In this document: positions 27,092 through 35,422 of the stretch, one piece after another | How the letters are laid out: every line of letters begins with the position of its first letter | Position numbering within the stretch: the first letter of the stretch is position 1 | DNA from: Lachnospiraceae bacterium | GTDB taxonomy: Bacteria; Bacillota; Clostridia; Lachnospirales; Lachnospiraceae | DNA length: 64,000 nt | Direction: 5' to 3' | Assembly: GCA_015056815.1 (NCBI GenBank) | Contig: SVFN01000001.1 | Location: 225,815-289,814, forward strand | The notes under the pieces: generated by a model | The model's input: the letters and a program-made list of their open reading frames with translations, nothing else | Database searches by the model: none | What the model was told of the DNA's origin: nothing | Made by a program: the position numbers and the translations under genes

Positions 27092-29734
27092 ATGAGAAAT
27101 ATCACATCAAAAGAGCTGAGAAAAGAATGGATTGATTTTTATGTAAAAAGAGGACATGTGGATGTGGGAGCGGTGTCACTCGTTTCAGATGGATCTACCG
27201 GAGCGATGTTCAATGTGGCAGGCATGCAGCCGATCATGCCATATCTTTTAGGTAAGAAGCATCCGCTTGGTACGCGACTTTGCAATGTACAGGGCTGCGT
27301 GCGCACCAATGATATCGATGGAGTCGGCGATAAGAGTCATTTGACATTCTTTGAGATGATGGGCTCCTGGAGTCTGGGAGATTATTTCAAAAAAGAGAGA
27401 TGTCAGTGGAGCTTCGAACTGTTGACCGAGGTCTTTCAGTTTGACAGGGATCATCTCGCGGCAACAGTGTTTGAAGGTGATGAGAATGCCCCCAGAGACG
27501 AAGAAGGAGCAAAATACAGAATCGAGTCGGGATTTAAGCCTGAAAATGTATTCTTCCTGCCAAAGGAGGACAACTGGTGGGGACTTGAATACGGTCCCTG
27601 CGGACCGGATTCCGAGATGTTTTATGTATCGGATGCGAAGCCCTGCGGACCGGATTGCAGACCGGGATGTCATTGCGGTAAGTATACAGAGATCGGTAAT
27701 GATGTGTTTATGCAGTATGATAAGCAAAAGGACGGTACGCTCCTTCCACTTGCAAAGAAAAATGTGGATACCGGCTGGGGACTTGAGAGAAACCTGATGT
27801 TTTTAAATGGAATTGATGATGTATACAAAACAGATCTCTTTACCGGAGTGATCGCCAATATTGAAAAAGAGAGCGGCAGGAAATATGATGAGGATGAAAA
27901 ATATACACGTTCCATGCGTATTGTGGCCGATCACCTGCGGACCTCTGTCATGCTGATCGGAGATGAGGCAAAACTGCTGCCTTCCAATGGTGGTCCCGGA
28001 TATGTGCTTCGCCGTCTGATTCGACGCGCGATCAGACATGCCAGAGTACTGGGACTTAGTCGTGATGCGATCCTGTCATCCGCAGCAATCTATATTGATG
28101 ATGTATTTGCCGAGAGCTATCCGAATCTGACAGAGAACAGAGAGTTTATTTTGTCAGAACTGAAAAAAGAAATTGAGCGGTTTGAGTCGACACTTGAGAA
28201 TGGAATGCGCGAATTTAAGAAAATATTGAAGGAACAGAAAGCATCCGGAAAGATTGACGGCAAGTCCGCATTTTATCTGTACGACACCTTTGGTTTCCCC
28301 TATGAGCTCACACTGGAGATGGCGCAGGAAGAGGGACTTAGTGTGGATGAGACAGGCTTTTCGGAAGCGATGGAAGAACAGAAGAATCGTGCGAGAGAAA
28401 ACGCAAACTTCTCTCAGAAGAGTGCGGAAAACTCTGTATTTGACGCTCTTTCCGATGACGAAGTGACCGAGTTTACCGGATATGAGACATTGAAGGAAGA
28501 AGGCTGTGTGATCGCAGTTGCAGATACCGAAGCGCTGACAGAGGAACTTGACTGTGGTGCAGAAGGCACGATCGTTACGGACAGGACCAGTTTTTACGCG
28601 ACGATGGGAGGGCAGAAAGGTGACGTCGGATATATTACGGCCGGAGACAGTAAATTCGAAGTGTTTGAAACGGTCAAGCTGCCGAAGGGCAGAGTCGGTC
28701 ATGTCGGCAAAGTGACAAAGGGAAGTTTTAAAAAGGGTGAGAAGGTGACTCTTTGTGTATGTGAGGCTTCCAGACAGGCAACCTGTATGAATCATTCCGC
28801 AACGCATCTGTTACAGTCTGCTTTGCAGCAAGTGCTTGGAAAAGATGTCAGACAGCAGGGGTCTTATCAGGATACAGAAAGAACCCGATTTGATTTCTCC
28901 TACGGGGAGGCTGTGAAAGCAGATGATCTTGCAAAGATCGAAGAGATCGTAAATGAAAAGATTGCACAAGATTTACCGGTAAATACGAAAGTAATGGGAA
29001 TCGAGGAAGCGAAAGCAACCGGAGCAATGGCACTGTTTGGTGAGAAATACGGAGATTCTGTAAGAGTGGTGTCCATGGGTGATTTCTCGAAGGAACTCTG
29101 TGGTGGTACACATGTGACAAATACAGGCAAGATCAGAAGCTTTAAGATCCTTTCGGAAAGCGGTGTGGCTGCCGGAGTACGCAGGATCGAGGCTGTGACC
29201 GGTGACAATGTTTTCGCATATTACAAAAAGCAGGAAGAAAAGATAACGGAAGTATGTACACTTTTGAAAACATCTCCTGAGATGCTTACAGACAGGATCA
29301 AACATCTGCAGGAGCAGCTCAAGGCGCTTTCTTCCGAAAATGAATCCTTAAAGAGCAAAGCTGCCAAAGAAGCACTGGGTGATGTGACCGATCAGGTTGT
29401 GGAAGTAAAGGGAGTGAAATTGCTTGCGGCTTCTGTAGAAGGCGTTGATATGAACGGTCTTCGTGAGCTTGGAGATCAGATGAAAGAGAAGCTGGGGGAA
29501 GGTGTGATCGTGCTTGCGTCCGGCAAAGACGGAAAAGTAAATCTGGTAGCGATGGCAACAGATGCTGCGATGGCGAAGGGAGCCCATGCAGGCAACCTGA
29601 TCAAGGGAATCGCAGCTTTGGTTGGCGGCGGCGGTGGCGGACGCCCGAATATGGCGCAGGCCGGCGGTAAAAATCCGGCAGGTATTCCGGATGCGATCGC
29701 AAAAGTCCGCGAGATATTAGAGAATCAGATCTGA
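27092..29734 (+). CDS. alaS: Alanine--tRNA ligase
   Basis: AlaRS charges tRNA-Ala and edits Ser- and Gly-tRNA-Ala. The 880-residue protein has the class II aminoacylation domain (NVAGMQPIMPYLLG; GGPGYVLRRLIRRA), the editing domain with the zinc ligands HSATHLL and CGGTH, a coiled coil (about 730-760) and the C-terminal DHHA1-like domain with a Gly run and RPNMAQAGGKNP. Of two close ATGs (27086, 27092), 27092 is better spaced from AGGAAAGG. I could not find T-box features in the 180-base leader. Confidence 0.97.
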   Translation: MRNITSKELRKEWIDFYVKRGHVDVGAVSLVSDGSTGAMFNVAGMQPIMPYLLGKKHPLGTRLCNVQGCVRTNDIDGVGDKSHLTFFEMMGSWSLGDYFKKERCQWSFELLTEVFQFDRDHLAATVFEGDENAPRDEEGAKYRIESGFKPENVFFLPKEDNWWGLEYGPCGPDSEMFYVSDAKPCGPDCRPGCHCGKYTEIGNDVFMQYDKQKDGTLLPLAKKNVDTGWGLERNLMFLNGIDDVYKTDLFTGVIANIEKESGRKYDEDEKYTRSMRIVADHLRTSVMLIGDEAKLLPSNGGPGYVLRRLIRRAIRHARVLGLSRDAILSSAAIYIDDVFAESYPNLTENREFILSELKKEIERFESTLENGMREFKKILKEQKASGKIDGKSAFYLYDTFGFPYELTLEMAQEEGLSVDETGFSEAMEEQKNRARENANFSQKSAENSVFDALSDDEVTEFTGYETLKEEGCVIAVADTEALTEELDCGAEGTIVTDRTSFYATMGGQKGDVGYITAGDSKFEVFETVKLPKGRVGHVGKVTKGSFKKGEKVTLCVCEASRQATCMNHSATHLLQSALQQVLGKDVRQQGSYQDTERTRFDFSYGEAVKADDLAKIEEIVNEKIAQDLPVNTKVMGIEEAKATGAMALFGEKYGDSVRVVSMGDFSKELCGGTHVTNTGKIRSFKILSESGVAAGVRRIEAVTGDNVFAYYKKQEEKITEVCTLLKTSPEMLTDRIKHLQEQLKALSSENESLKSKAAKEALGDVTDQVVEVKGVKLLAASVEGVDMNGLRELGDQMKEKLGEGVIVLASGKDGKVNLVAMATDAAMAKGAHAGNLIKGIAALVGGGGGGRPNMAQAGGKNPAGIPDAIAKVREILENQI

Positions 29735-29778
29735 TTTAAAAAAAATGGATATTCCTACCACAAAATGAAAAAAAACAG

Positions 29779-29807
29779 TTGACAAGAGAGTGAAATATCC
29801 GTATAAT
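29779..29807 (+). promoter_or_regulatory. Strong sigma-A promoter of rpsU
   Basis: A consensus TTGACA at 29779 and consensus TATAAT at 29802 are separated by 17 bases. A short inverted repeat (CGTGTG at 29811 with CACACG at 29826) would fold at the very 5' end of the transcript. Confidence 0.93.
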
Positions 29808-29891
29808 AAGCGTGTGTGTTGATTGCACACGAATAAAATATACCCAGCAGTCAAGAACGAGAGGGACTGAAGGGAGGTTAGGTGTAGGTTT

Positions 29892-30068
29892 ATGTCAAAC
29901 GTAATCGTAAAAGAAAACGAGACTTTAGACAGCGCATTGCGTCGTTTCAAGAGAAGCTGTGCTAAGGCAGGTATCCAGCAGGAGATCCGCAAGAGAGAGC
30001 ATTATGAGAAACCTAGCGTAAAGCGTAAAAAGAAATCTGAAGCTGCAAGAAAACGCAAATATAACTAA
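29892..30068 (+). CDS. rpsU: 30S ribosomal protein S21
   Basis: A 58-residue very basic protein starting [19 protein letters not shown] and ending in a Lys/Arg-rich tail, as in S21. It sits alone after alaS with its own consensus promoter, an 85-base leader and a strong terminator, so it is monocistronic. The ribosome-binding site is probably GGGAGG at 29872, or the nearer TAGG; spacing to ATG is longer than usual in the first case. Confidence 0.97.
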   Translation: MSNVIVKENETLDSALRRFKRSCAKAGIQQEIRKREHYEKPSVKRKKKSEAARKRKYN

Positions 30069-30075
30069 AAGATAT

Positions 30076-30106
30076 AAGTCCATGGCGTTTGCCATGGACT
30101 TTCTTT
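30076..30106 (+). terminator. Intrinsic terminator of rpsU
   Basis: An 11-bp perfect stem (AAGTCCATGGC with GCCATGGACTT) and a GTTT loop, followed by TCTTTG. Confidence 0.85.
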
Positions 30107-30192
30107 GTACACATTATGCTGCAAAGCGGTTGATTGTCAGTCCGGATACAAAATGTAAAAGAATTGTAAAAAAATTTTAAGATAATAAATAG

Positions 30193-30221
30193 TTTCCATG
30201 CAGATAAATATATAGTATAAT
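30193..30221 (+). promoter_or_regulatory. Predicted promoter of the CmpB-family gene
   Basis: TATAAT at 30216 preceded, after 17 bases, by a poor -35 (TTTCCA). The remaining leader to 30321 contains GGGTTTAAAGCCC, a small inverted repeat; I recognise no riboswitch in it. Confidence 0.55.
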
Positions 30222-30321
30222 GGAACAAAAGTTTATCCGCATATAATGAGGGGATGGATGATACAATTCCTGAAGCGGGGTTTAAAGCCCGGTTGGGGAT
30301 ACATAAGATAGGGGTGGTGAA

Positions 30322-30918
30322 ATGTATATCTTTTCAGAGACGATCATGAGTTATGATTTTCTGACATTTATAGAATGCTTTATCGTATATAGCATGATGG
30401 GGTGGGGTGTAGAGTCTTTGTATATGTCTTTTTGTGAACGCAGGCCGGTTAACAGAGGATTCAGCAAAGGTCCGTTTTGTCCGATTTATGGATTTGGTGC
30501 TACATTCGGGTATATTCTGTTGCATCCGTTTTCCGATAATATTTTTGCACTGTATCTGGCTGGTGTGATATCTGCGACATGTTTTGAGTTTTTTGTGGGG
30601 ATTCTGATGCAGCATTTCTTACATCAGGTCTGGTGGGATTATAAGGAAAAGCCTTTCAACTTCAGAGGGATCATCTGTCTGGAAAGTTCGATCGCCTGGG
30701 GCTTTTATGCGATCGCAGTTGTAAGACATTTAAATCCGACGATCGTACGTTATCTGGAAATGGTCCCAAGGAAGATCGGAATTGTGATCTCTACAGTAGT
30801 GATTTCGGTTTATATGTTTGATTTCTTCTATCATCTGTTATTGGCCATGGATAAATCGCCGGCAGACTATAAAGAAGAGATCAAAGAGCGTGTACGTGAA
30901 TTCAGAGCCAGATGGTAA
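30322..30918 (+). CDS. Putative ABC-transporter type IV (CmpB family) membrane protein
   Basis: A 198-residue membrane protein with about five hydrophobic segments. The family signature is near the start: MMGWGVESLY, then RGFSKGPFCPIYGFGA. Despite the family name no transport function has been shown as far as I know, and no ATPase partner is next to it. It is monocistronic with its own promoter and terminator. The ATG at 30322 follows GGGGTGG; ATG 30346 is a less likely alternative. Confidence 0.85.
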   Translation: MYIFSETIMSYDFLTFIECFIVYSMMGWGVESLYMSFCERRPVNRGFSKGPFCPIYGFGATFGYILLHPFSDNIFALYLAGVISATCFEFFVGILMQHFLHQVWWDYKEKPFNFRGIICLESSIAWGFYAIAVVRHLNPTIVRYLEMVPRKIGIVISTVVISVYMFDFFYHLLLAMDKSPADYKEEIKERVREFRARW

Positions 30919-30955
30919 TACGCGAAAAAGTGATACATATAAGAAGAATTCAGAG

Positions 30956-30996
30956 AAAACTCTGCATCACCATGAAAGGAATGCAGAGTTTTTTAT
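30956..30996 (+). terminator. Intrinsic terminator after the CmpB-family gene
   Basis: A 12-bp stem (AAAACTCTGCAT with ATGCAGAGTTTT) around a 13-base loop, followed by TTTTATT. Confidence 0.9.
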
Positions 30997-31109
30997 TGTA
31001 TTAAAAGCTGTAGAGCGCAAATAAACAGAGAACAGGAACGGATCCCGAACGTTCTACTCTGCCAGGGTTTTGCATAAATATAGGATAAGAATCACTGGAT
31101 TGGCAGATC

Positions 31110-32585
31110 ATGAAAGCATATCGTTACAAAAATAATTCAAACGGGATAAAATATAAAAGAAAAATAGGGACAATACCTCACAAAGGGCAAACTGCCCGGA
31201 TGGCGGGAGCAATTTTGCTCTCGTGTACTGTTTTGCTCTTCCCGCCTAAGGTACCGGGGAAAAATGTTATTACATTTGCAAAAAACAAAGAAACGACACC
31301 GGCTGCGGTAAGTGGGACAGAATCTGCAATACAGGGACAGAGGACAGAGGATGTATTGCCGGAAGTGATAAAGAATCTGACTGCGGTATGTACGACTGAG
31401 AAAACGGAACCTGCAATAAATGAAAAAAATGAAGAGAAGATCACAAAAGAAGAAGAGGAGCGTGATGATGCATCCGGGGAAGGCGTTGGTGGAAACAAAC
31501 CGGAGTTGATCTTATCGGCACCAAGTGTGATCCTGATGGAGGCAGGGAGCGGACAGGTCATTTACGAGAAAAACAGTGAGGAGATACGCAAACCGGCCAG
31601 TATTACCAAGATCATGACATTGCTTTTGACTTTTGAGGCCTTGGAAAAAGGAAAAATCCATCTGCAAGATCAGGTAGTCACCAGTGCCTATGCCAAATCC
31701 ATGGGAGGAAGTCAGGTATTTCTGGAAGAAGGTGAAGTTCAGACGGTGGATACCCTGATCAAATGTATAGCAGTTGCCAGCGGAAATGATGCAGCAGTTG
31801 CTATAGCTGAACACATTGCCGGAAGTGAAGAAGCATTTGTGGCAATGATGAATGAAAAAGCCGCACACTTACATATGGAGCATACCAGATTTGAGGATTG
31901 CTGCGGACTGACAGATTCTGACGGACATGTGACGACAGCGAAAGATGTAGCGATCATGTCCAGAGAATTGATTACGAAGTATCCGCAGATCTATGACTAT
32001 ACAAAGATCTGGATGGAGGAAATCACACATGAAACTTCAAAAGGAGTATCGCAATTTACATTATCCAGTACCAATAAACTGCTAAGACGGTATGAATACG
32101 CGACCGGATTAAAGACCGGTTCCACTTCTGCGGCAAAATTCTGTCTGTCCGCAACTGCAAGAAAGAATGGGATCGATCTGATCGCAGTGATCATGGCGGC
32201 GCCGGATTCCAAAGGAAGAGTACAGGATGCCATGAAACTTCTGAATTATGGGTTTAGCGTCTGTCAGGTGTATCATGACGACAACAAAGATTCTTTAGTA
32301 CCGATTACGGTCAGTGGCGGCGTAAAAGATCATGCTTCGCTGGAATATGAAGAGGGTTTTTACTATATGGATATTACCGGAGCGGACCTGTCAAAGGTGA
32401 AAAAGACGTTTGATCTTCCGGAAAGTGTGGAAGCACCGGTGCGAAAAGGAGATGTGGCAGGCTATGCCGTTTATATGCTGGAGGATAAGACCATCGGCAA
32501 GACAAAGATCCTTTTTGATGAGAATGTTGAAGAAGCCGGTATTCGGGATTATATAAAGAAGATCACCTTCTGTTACCTTTTATAA
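31110..32585 (+). CDS. D-alanyl-D-alanine carboxypeptidase, peptidase S11 (long N-terminal region)
   Basis: A 491-residue penicillin-binding carboxypeptidase that trims the terminal D-Ala of peptidoglycan stem peptides outside the cell. The catalytic motifs are SITK (in KPASITKIM), SGN (in VASGNDAAV) and KTG (in LKTGSTSAAK). The N-terminus is unusual: a basic 30-residue cytoplasmic part, a signal anchor (about 31-50), then about 80 Thr/Glu/Lys-rich residues before the catalytic domain at about 135. It ends after the DacA-like beta domain without an amphipathic anchor helix. A paralogue lies at 40326. It appears to stand alone. Confidence 0.93.
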   Translation: MKAYRYKNNSNGIKYKRKIGTIPHKGQTARMAGAILLSCTVLLFPPKVPGKNVITFAKNKETTPAAVSGTESAIQGQRTEDVLPEVIKNLTAVCTTEKTEPAINEKNEEKITKEEEERDDASGEGVGGNKPELILSAPSVILMEAGSGQVIYEKNSEEIRKPASITKIMTLLLTFEALEKGKIHLQDQVVTSAYAKSMGGSQVFLEEGEVQTVDTLIKCIAVASGNDAAVAIAEHIAGSEEAFVAMMNEKAAHLHMEHTRFEDCCGLTDSDGHVTTAKDVAIMSRELITKYPQIYDYTKIWMEEITHETSKGVSQFTLSSTNKLLRRYEYATGLKTGSTSAAKFCLSATARKNGIDLIAVIMAAPDSKGRVQDAMKLLNYGFSVCQVYHDDNKDSLVPITVSGGVKDHASLEYEEGFYYMDITGADLSKVKKTFDLPESVEAPVRKGDVAGYAVYMLEDKTIGKTKILFDENVEEAGIRDYIKKITFCYLL

Positions 32586-32600
32586 ACATGATGCCGAGGT

Positions 32601-32660
32601 CAAGACCCGATATCCGGAGCGTCCCGTGCTTCGCACTCCCGCAATCCTCCCGCATTCCGC
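32601..32660 (+). repeat. Dispersed intergenic repeat A, copy 2
   Basis: Reverse-complement match to 17332-17392, about 87% identical by eye. The GC-rich sequence that follows, to about 32710, is unlike the AT-rich flanks and may be part of a longer element of which copy 1 keeps only one end. Confidence 0.8.
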
Positions 32661-32810
32661 ACTTTCGTGGCGCATTCGCACCACTTCGCGCTCCATATGG
32701 GGCGGGTCATAAACATAAATACAAGGTCATCTGCAGGGACAGGAGGATCGGATTTTTCGATCGGCAGGAATAAGAGGCAAACAATAAGAGACAACCGTCA
32801 AAATTTACGA

Positions 32811-32839
32811 TTGAAAATGCGATGGAATCCGATTATAAT
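32811..32839 (+). promoter_or_regulatory. Predicted sigma-A promoter of the phosphoesterase-TIR operon
   Basis: TTGAAA at 32811 and TATAAT at 32834 separated by 17 bases; about 185 bases upstream of the first gene. Confidence 0.75.
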
Positions 32840-33026
32840 CTAATCATAAATTACAGGGAAACCCTTTCATGAAAACAAAGCTTTCTAAGTCTCGACAGGA
32901 TGAGAAAAGAAGCAAAATGACAGAACAAACGGAATAGATTCTGAAAATGGGAGACAGGAGGCAGGCTCTGAATGAATTTGGAAAAGTCTTTTGTCTCTCA
33001 ACTTGTGCCTATGGAGTATACAGACT

Positions 33027-33914
33027 ATGAAAATATTGATTGCGATCATCCTGTGCCTGTTTGCGGCATGCATCGTAAATATTGTTGTGGATTCGAACCG
33101 TTTTGTCGTACGCAGATATGAAGTGAATACCGACAAGATCGATAAGACTGTTCATTTTGTATTTGTGTCCGATCTGCATAACAAAGTGTACGGGACAGAG
33201 AATAGCACTCTTTTGCGTGCAATCGATGAACTGCAACCGCAGTTTATCCTTTGCGGGGGAGATATCCCTACGGCGAATCCGGGACAATCTGTTGATAAGG
33301 CGGCAAACTTTATGCAGAAGCTGGCAGAAAAATACAGGATCTATTATGCAAACGGGAATCATGAGCAGCGAATGCAGCTGTATCCGGATAAATACGGCTC
33401 CATGCATGAGGACTACGAAAAGGCGCTGCAAAAAGCAGGAATCAGCAGAATGATAAACAGAACCGAAAGCCGGGGAGAAAAGATCCGGATACATGGTCTG
33501 GAACTGGATCGGAAGTTTTACAGGCGTTTTCATACGAATACCCCGGAGAAAGAAGAGATCGAAGCGCTGTTTCGGGAACCGTTAACCGGTGACGGGAATT
33601 ATCACATCCTGCTGGCTCACAATCCGGAATTCTTTGATGTTTATGCGCAGACGGGAGTTGATCTGGTTCTTTCCGGACATGTACATGGCGGGATTGCGAG
33701 GCTTCCGTTTCTGGGTGGCGTGATCTCTCCATCTTTACATCTGTTTCCGAAATATGATGGGGGTTTTTTTGAGAAGGGAAACTGCAGGATGATCATCAGC
33801 AGAGGACTTGGCAGTCACACGATCCCTTTACGCTTTCTGAATCCGGCGGAACTGGTGGATGTGGTGATCAAATCGGACAATTTAAGAAAGGAAGAAAACG
33901 GTTTATGCAGTTAA
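33027..33914 (+). CDS. Membrane-anchored metallophosphoesterase
   Basis: A calcineurin-like phosphoesterase of about 295 residues. An N-terminal membrane anchor (ILIAIILCLFAACIVNIVV) comes before the catalytic domain, which has all metal motifs: FVSDLHN (D-x-H), CGGDIP (GD), ANGNHE (GNHE), then AHNPEFF and SGHVHGG. The layout is like YkuE-type enzymes. ATG 33027 is preferred, with GGAG at 33014; a TTG at 32991 is possible. It overlaps the next gene by ten bases and is first of three tightly packed genes, so its substrate may be a nucleotide or lipid-linked phosphate relevant to that operon, which is inference. Confidence 0.9.
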   Translation: MKILIAIILCLFAACIVNIVVDSNRFVVRRYEVNTDKIDKTVHFVFVSDLHNKVYGTENSTLLRAIDELQPQFILCGGDIPTANPGQSVDKAANFMQKLAEKYRIYYANGNHEQRMQLYPDKYGSMHEDYEKALQKAGISRMINRTESRGEKIRIHGLELDRKFYRRFHTNTPEKEEIEALFREPLTGDGNYHILLAHNPEFFDVYAQTGVDLVLSGHVHGGIARLPFLGGVISPSLHLFPKYDGGFFEKGNCRMIISRGLGSHTIPLRFLNPAELVDVVIKSDNLRKEENGLCS

Positions 33915-35422
33915 GTGATCTGACAAAATATGAGGATATCGTGATCCAGTGCCATGATAATCCGGATGCGGATGCACTGGCATCCGGGTATGCTCTTTAC
34001 CGGTATCTGACAGAGAAAGGGAAGCACCCGAAGTTTATTTACAGAGGACGTAACCGGATAAACAAAAGCAATCTGCTGCTGATGGTGGAGAAGTTAAGGA
34101 TACCGGTAAGCTATGAGCCTGATTTTGAAAAGATCCCCCAGCTTCTGATAACGGTGGATTGTCAGTACGGTCAGCAGAATGTTACCCGTACCGAAGCGCA
34201 GAACGTCGTAGTGATTGATCACCATCAGACCACAGTGGAGCTGAGTGGACCTGCGGTGATCAGAAGCAATATCGGAAGCTGTGCAACGATCCTTTGGGAT
34301 ATGCTTCGTGCGGAAGGAATGCGATTCGAAAATGACATGCTCCTTTCAACGGCTCTTTACTATGGACTGTATACGGATACCAACAGATTTTCGGAGGTTT
34401 CGCATCCGCTTGACCGTGATATGAGAGATTCTCTGGTGATCAATAAGAGCATGATCACACAGATGAGCAATTCCAATATTTCATTGGATGAACTTAAGAT
34501 AACAGGTAAGGCAATCCTTGAGTATGAGTATTATGTCAAACATAAATATCTTCTGATCAAGGCAGAGAAGTGTGATCCGAATATATTGGGAGTGATCAGT
34601 GATTTTTCTATGGAAACGGCTGGCGTGGATATCTGCCTTGCGTATTTTGTGAGCCGGCAGGAGATCAAATATTCCGTCAGAAGCTGTATCAAAGAAGTGC
34701 ATGCCAATGAGCTGGCTGCCTTTCTGGCAGAAGGCCTTGGAGGCGGAGGAGGACATTTTACGAAAGCGGGCGGTACCGTGCGCCCGGAGAAACTGACAAA
34801 GCTTTATGAAGACAGGCAAAGCAGCCTGGAAGATATGGTTCATGAAGAGTTTGTCGAACGGATGAATCAGTACTTTAACCGGTATCAGATCATCTATGCA
34901 AGGGATACGATACTGGACACATCCATAATGAAACGATATGAGAAGAAACCGCAGAAGGTGGGATGTGTGGAACTTACAAAGGTATTTCCGCTTCAGACAA
35001 TGGTGGAGATCCGTACACTTGAAGGTGATATCAATATCCGGCTGGATGCAGATAAGTATCTGATGATCGGGATCGAAGGAGAGGTTTACCCGATTACCAG
35101 GGAAAAACTGGAGAGCAGTTACCGGTATGTGGACGAACCTTTTGACAAGACCTTTGAGTATGCCCCCTGTGTCAGGGATATCTTTACGGGAGAAAAAAAG
35201 AATGTAATGAAGTATGCCAGATCTGTGATCAGTACCGGACAGGTCAGGATCTATGCAAGAGTGCTTACGGAATATGTGAAGCTGTTTACGATGTGGGATG
35301 AGGAAAAATACTATTCCGGTGTTCCGGGGGACTATATTGCAGTCAGGGAAGATGATCCGCATGATATATATATTATAAGCGGGAGGCTCTTTGATCAGCT
35401 TTACAGGGAGGCAGAAGCATGA
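33905..35422 (+). CDS. DHH phosphoesterase with duplicated C-terminal module
   Basis: A 505-residue protein. Residues 1-320 are a DHH/DHHA1 phosphoesterase: CHDNPDADALASG (motif I), VVIDHHQT (DHH) and GLGGGGGHFTKAGG (DHHA1). Family members cleave oligoribonucleotides, pAp or cyclic dinucleotides. The remaining 185 residues are not part of standard NrnA. There I see two similar segments, one with DADKYLMIGIEGEVYPI and one with GVPGDYIAVREDDPHDIYI, each followed by a short helix ending in SY or LY, so probably a duplicated module. The gene overlaps its upstream neighbour and its TGA overlaps the ATG of the TIR gene, a sign of coupled translation. Confidence 0.9.
   Translation: MQLSDLTKYEDIVIQCHDNPDADALASGYALYRYLTEKGKHPKFIYRGRNRINKSNLLLMVEKLRIPVSYEPDFEKIPQLLITVDCQYGQQNVTRTEAQNVVVIDHHQTTVELSGPAVIRSNIGSCATILWDMLRAEGMRFENDMLLSTALYYGLYTDTNRFSEVSHPLDRDMRDSLVINKSMITQMSNSNISLDELKITGKAILEYEYYVKHKYLLIKAEKCDPNILGVISDFSMETAGVDICLAYFVSRQEIKYSVRSCIKEVHANELAAFLAEGLGGGGGHFTKAGGTVRPEKLTKLYEDRQSSLEDMVHEEFVERMNQYFNRYQIIYARDTILDTSIMKRYEKKPQKVGCVELTKVFPLQTMVEIRTLEGDINIRLDADKYLMIGIEGEVYPITREKLESSYRYVDEPFDKTFEYAPCVRDIFTGEKKNVMKYARSVISTGQVRIYARVLTEYVKLFTMWDEEKYYSGVPGDYIAVREDDPHDIYIISGRLFDQLYREAEA

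Larger units (their letters stand above)
32586..33026. other. Gene-free stretch with repeat copy and promoter (441 bp)
   Basis: From left to right it holds repeat A copy 2 (32601-32660), a GC-rich stretch continuing to about 32710, an AT-rich part with a good promoter (32811-32839), and a 190-base leader. The leader contains GGGAAACCC (a small hairpin) and two very short ORFs, at 32869-32937 (22 codons) and 32972-33121 (49 codons). I do not accept either as a gene. Confidence 0.6.

Noticed and set aside
32869..32937. 22-codon ORF in the operon leader
   Set aside because: Very short, charged, with a poor ribosome-binding site; no support beyond being open.
32972..33121. 49-codon Cys-rich ORF overlapping the start of the metallophosphoesterase
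   Set aside because: It has an AGGAGG about 10 bases upstream, but most of it overlaps the coding sequence of the phosphoesterase in another frame and it resembles nothing I know. Conservation would be needed to accept it.
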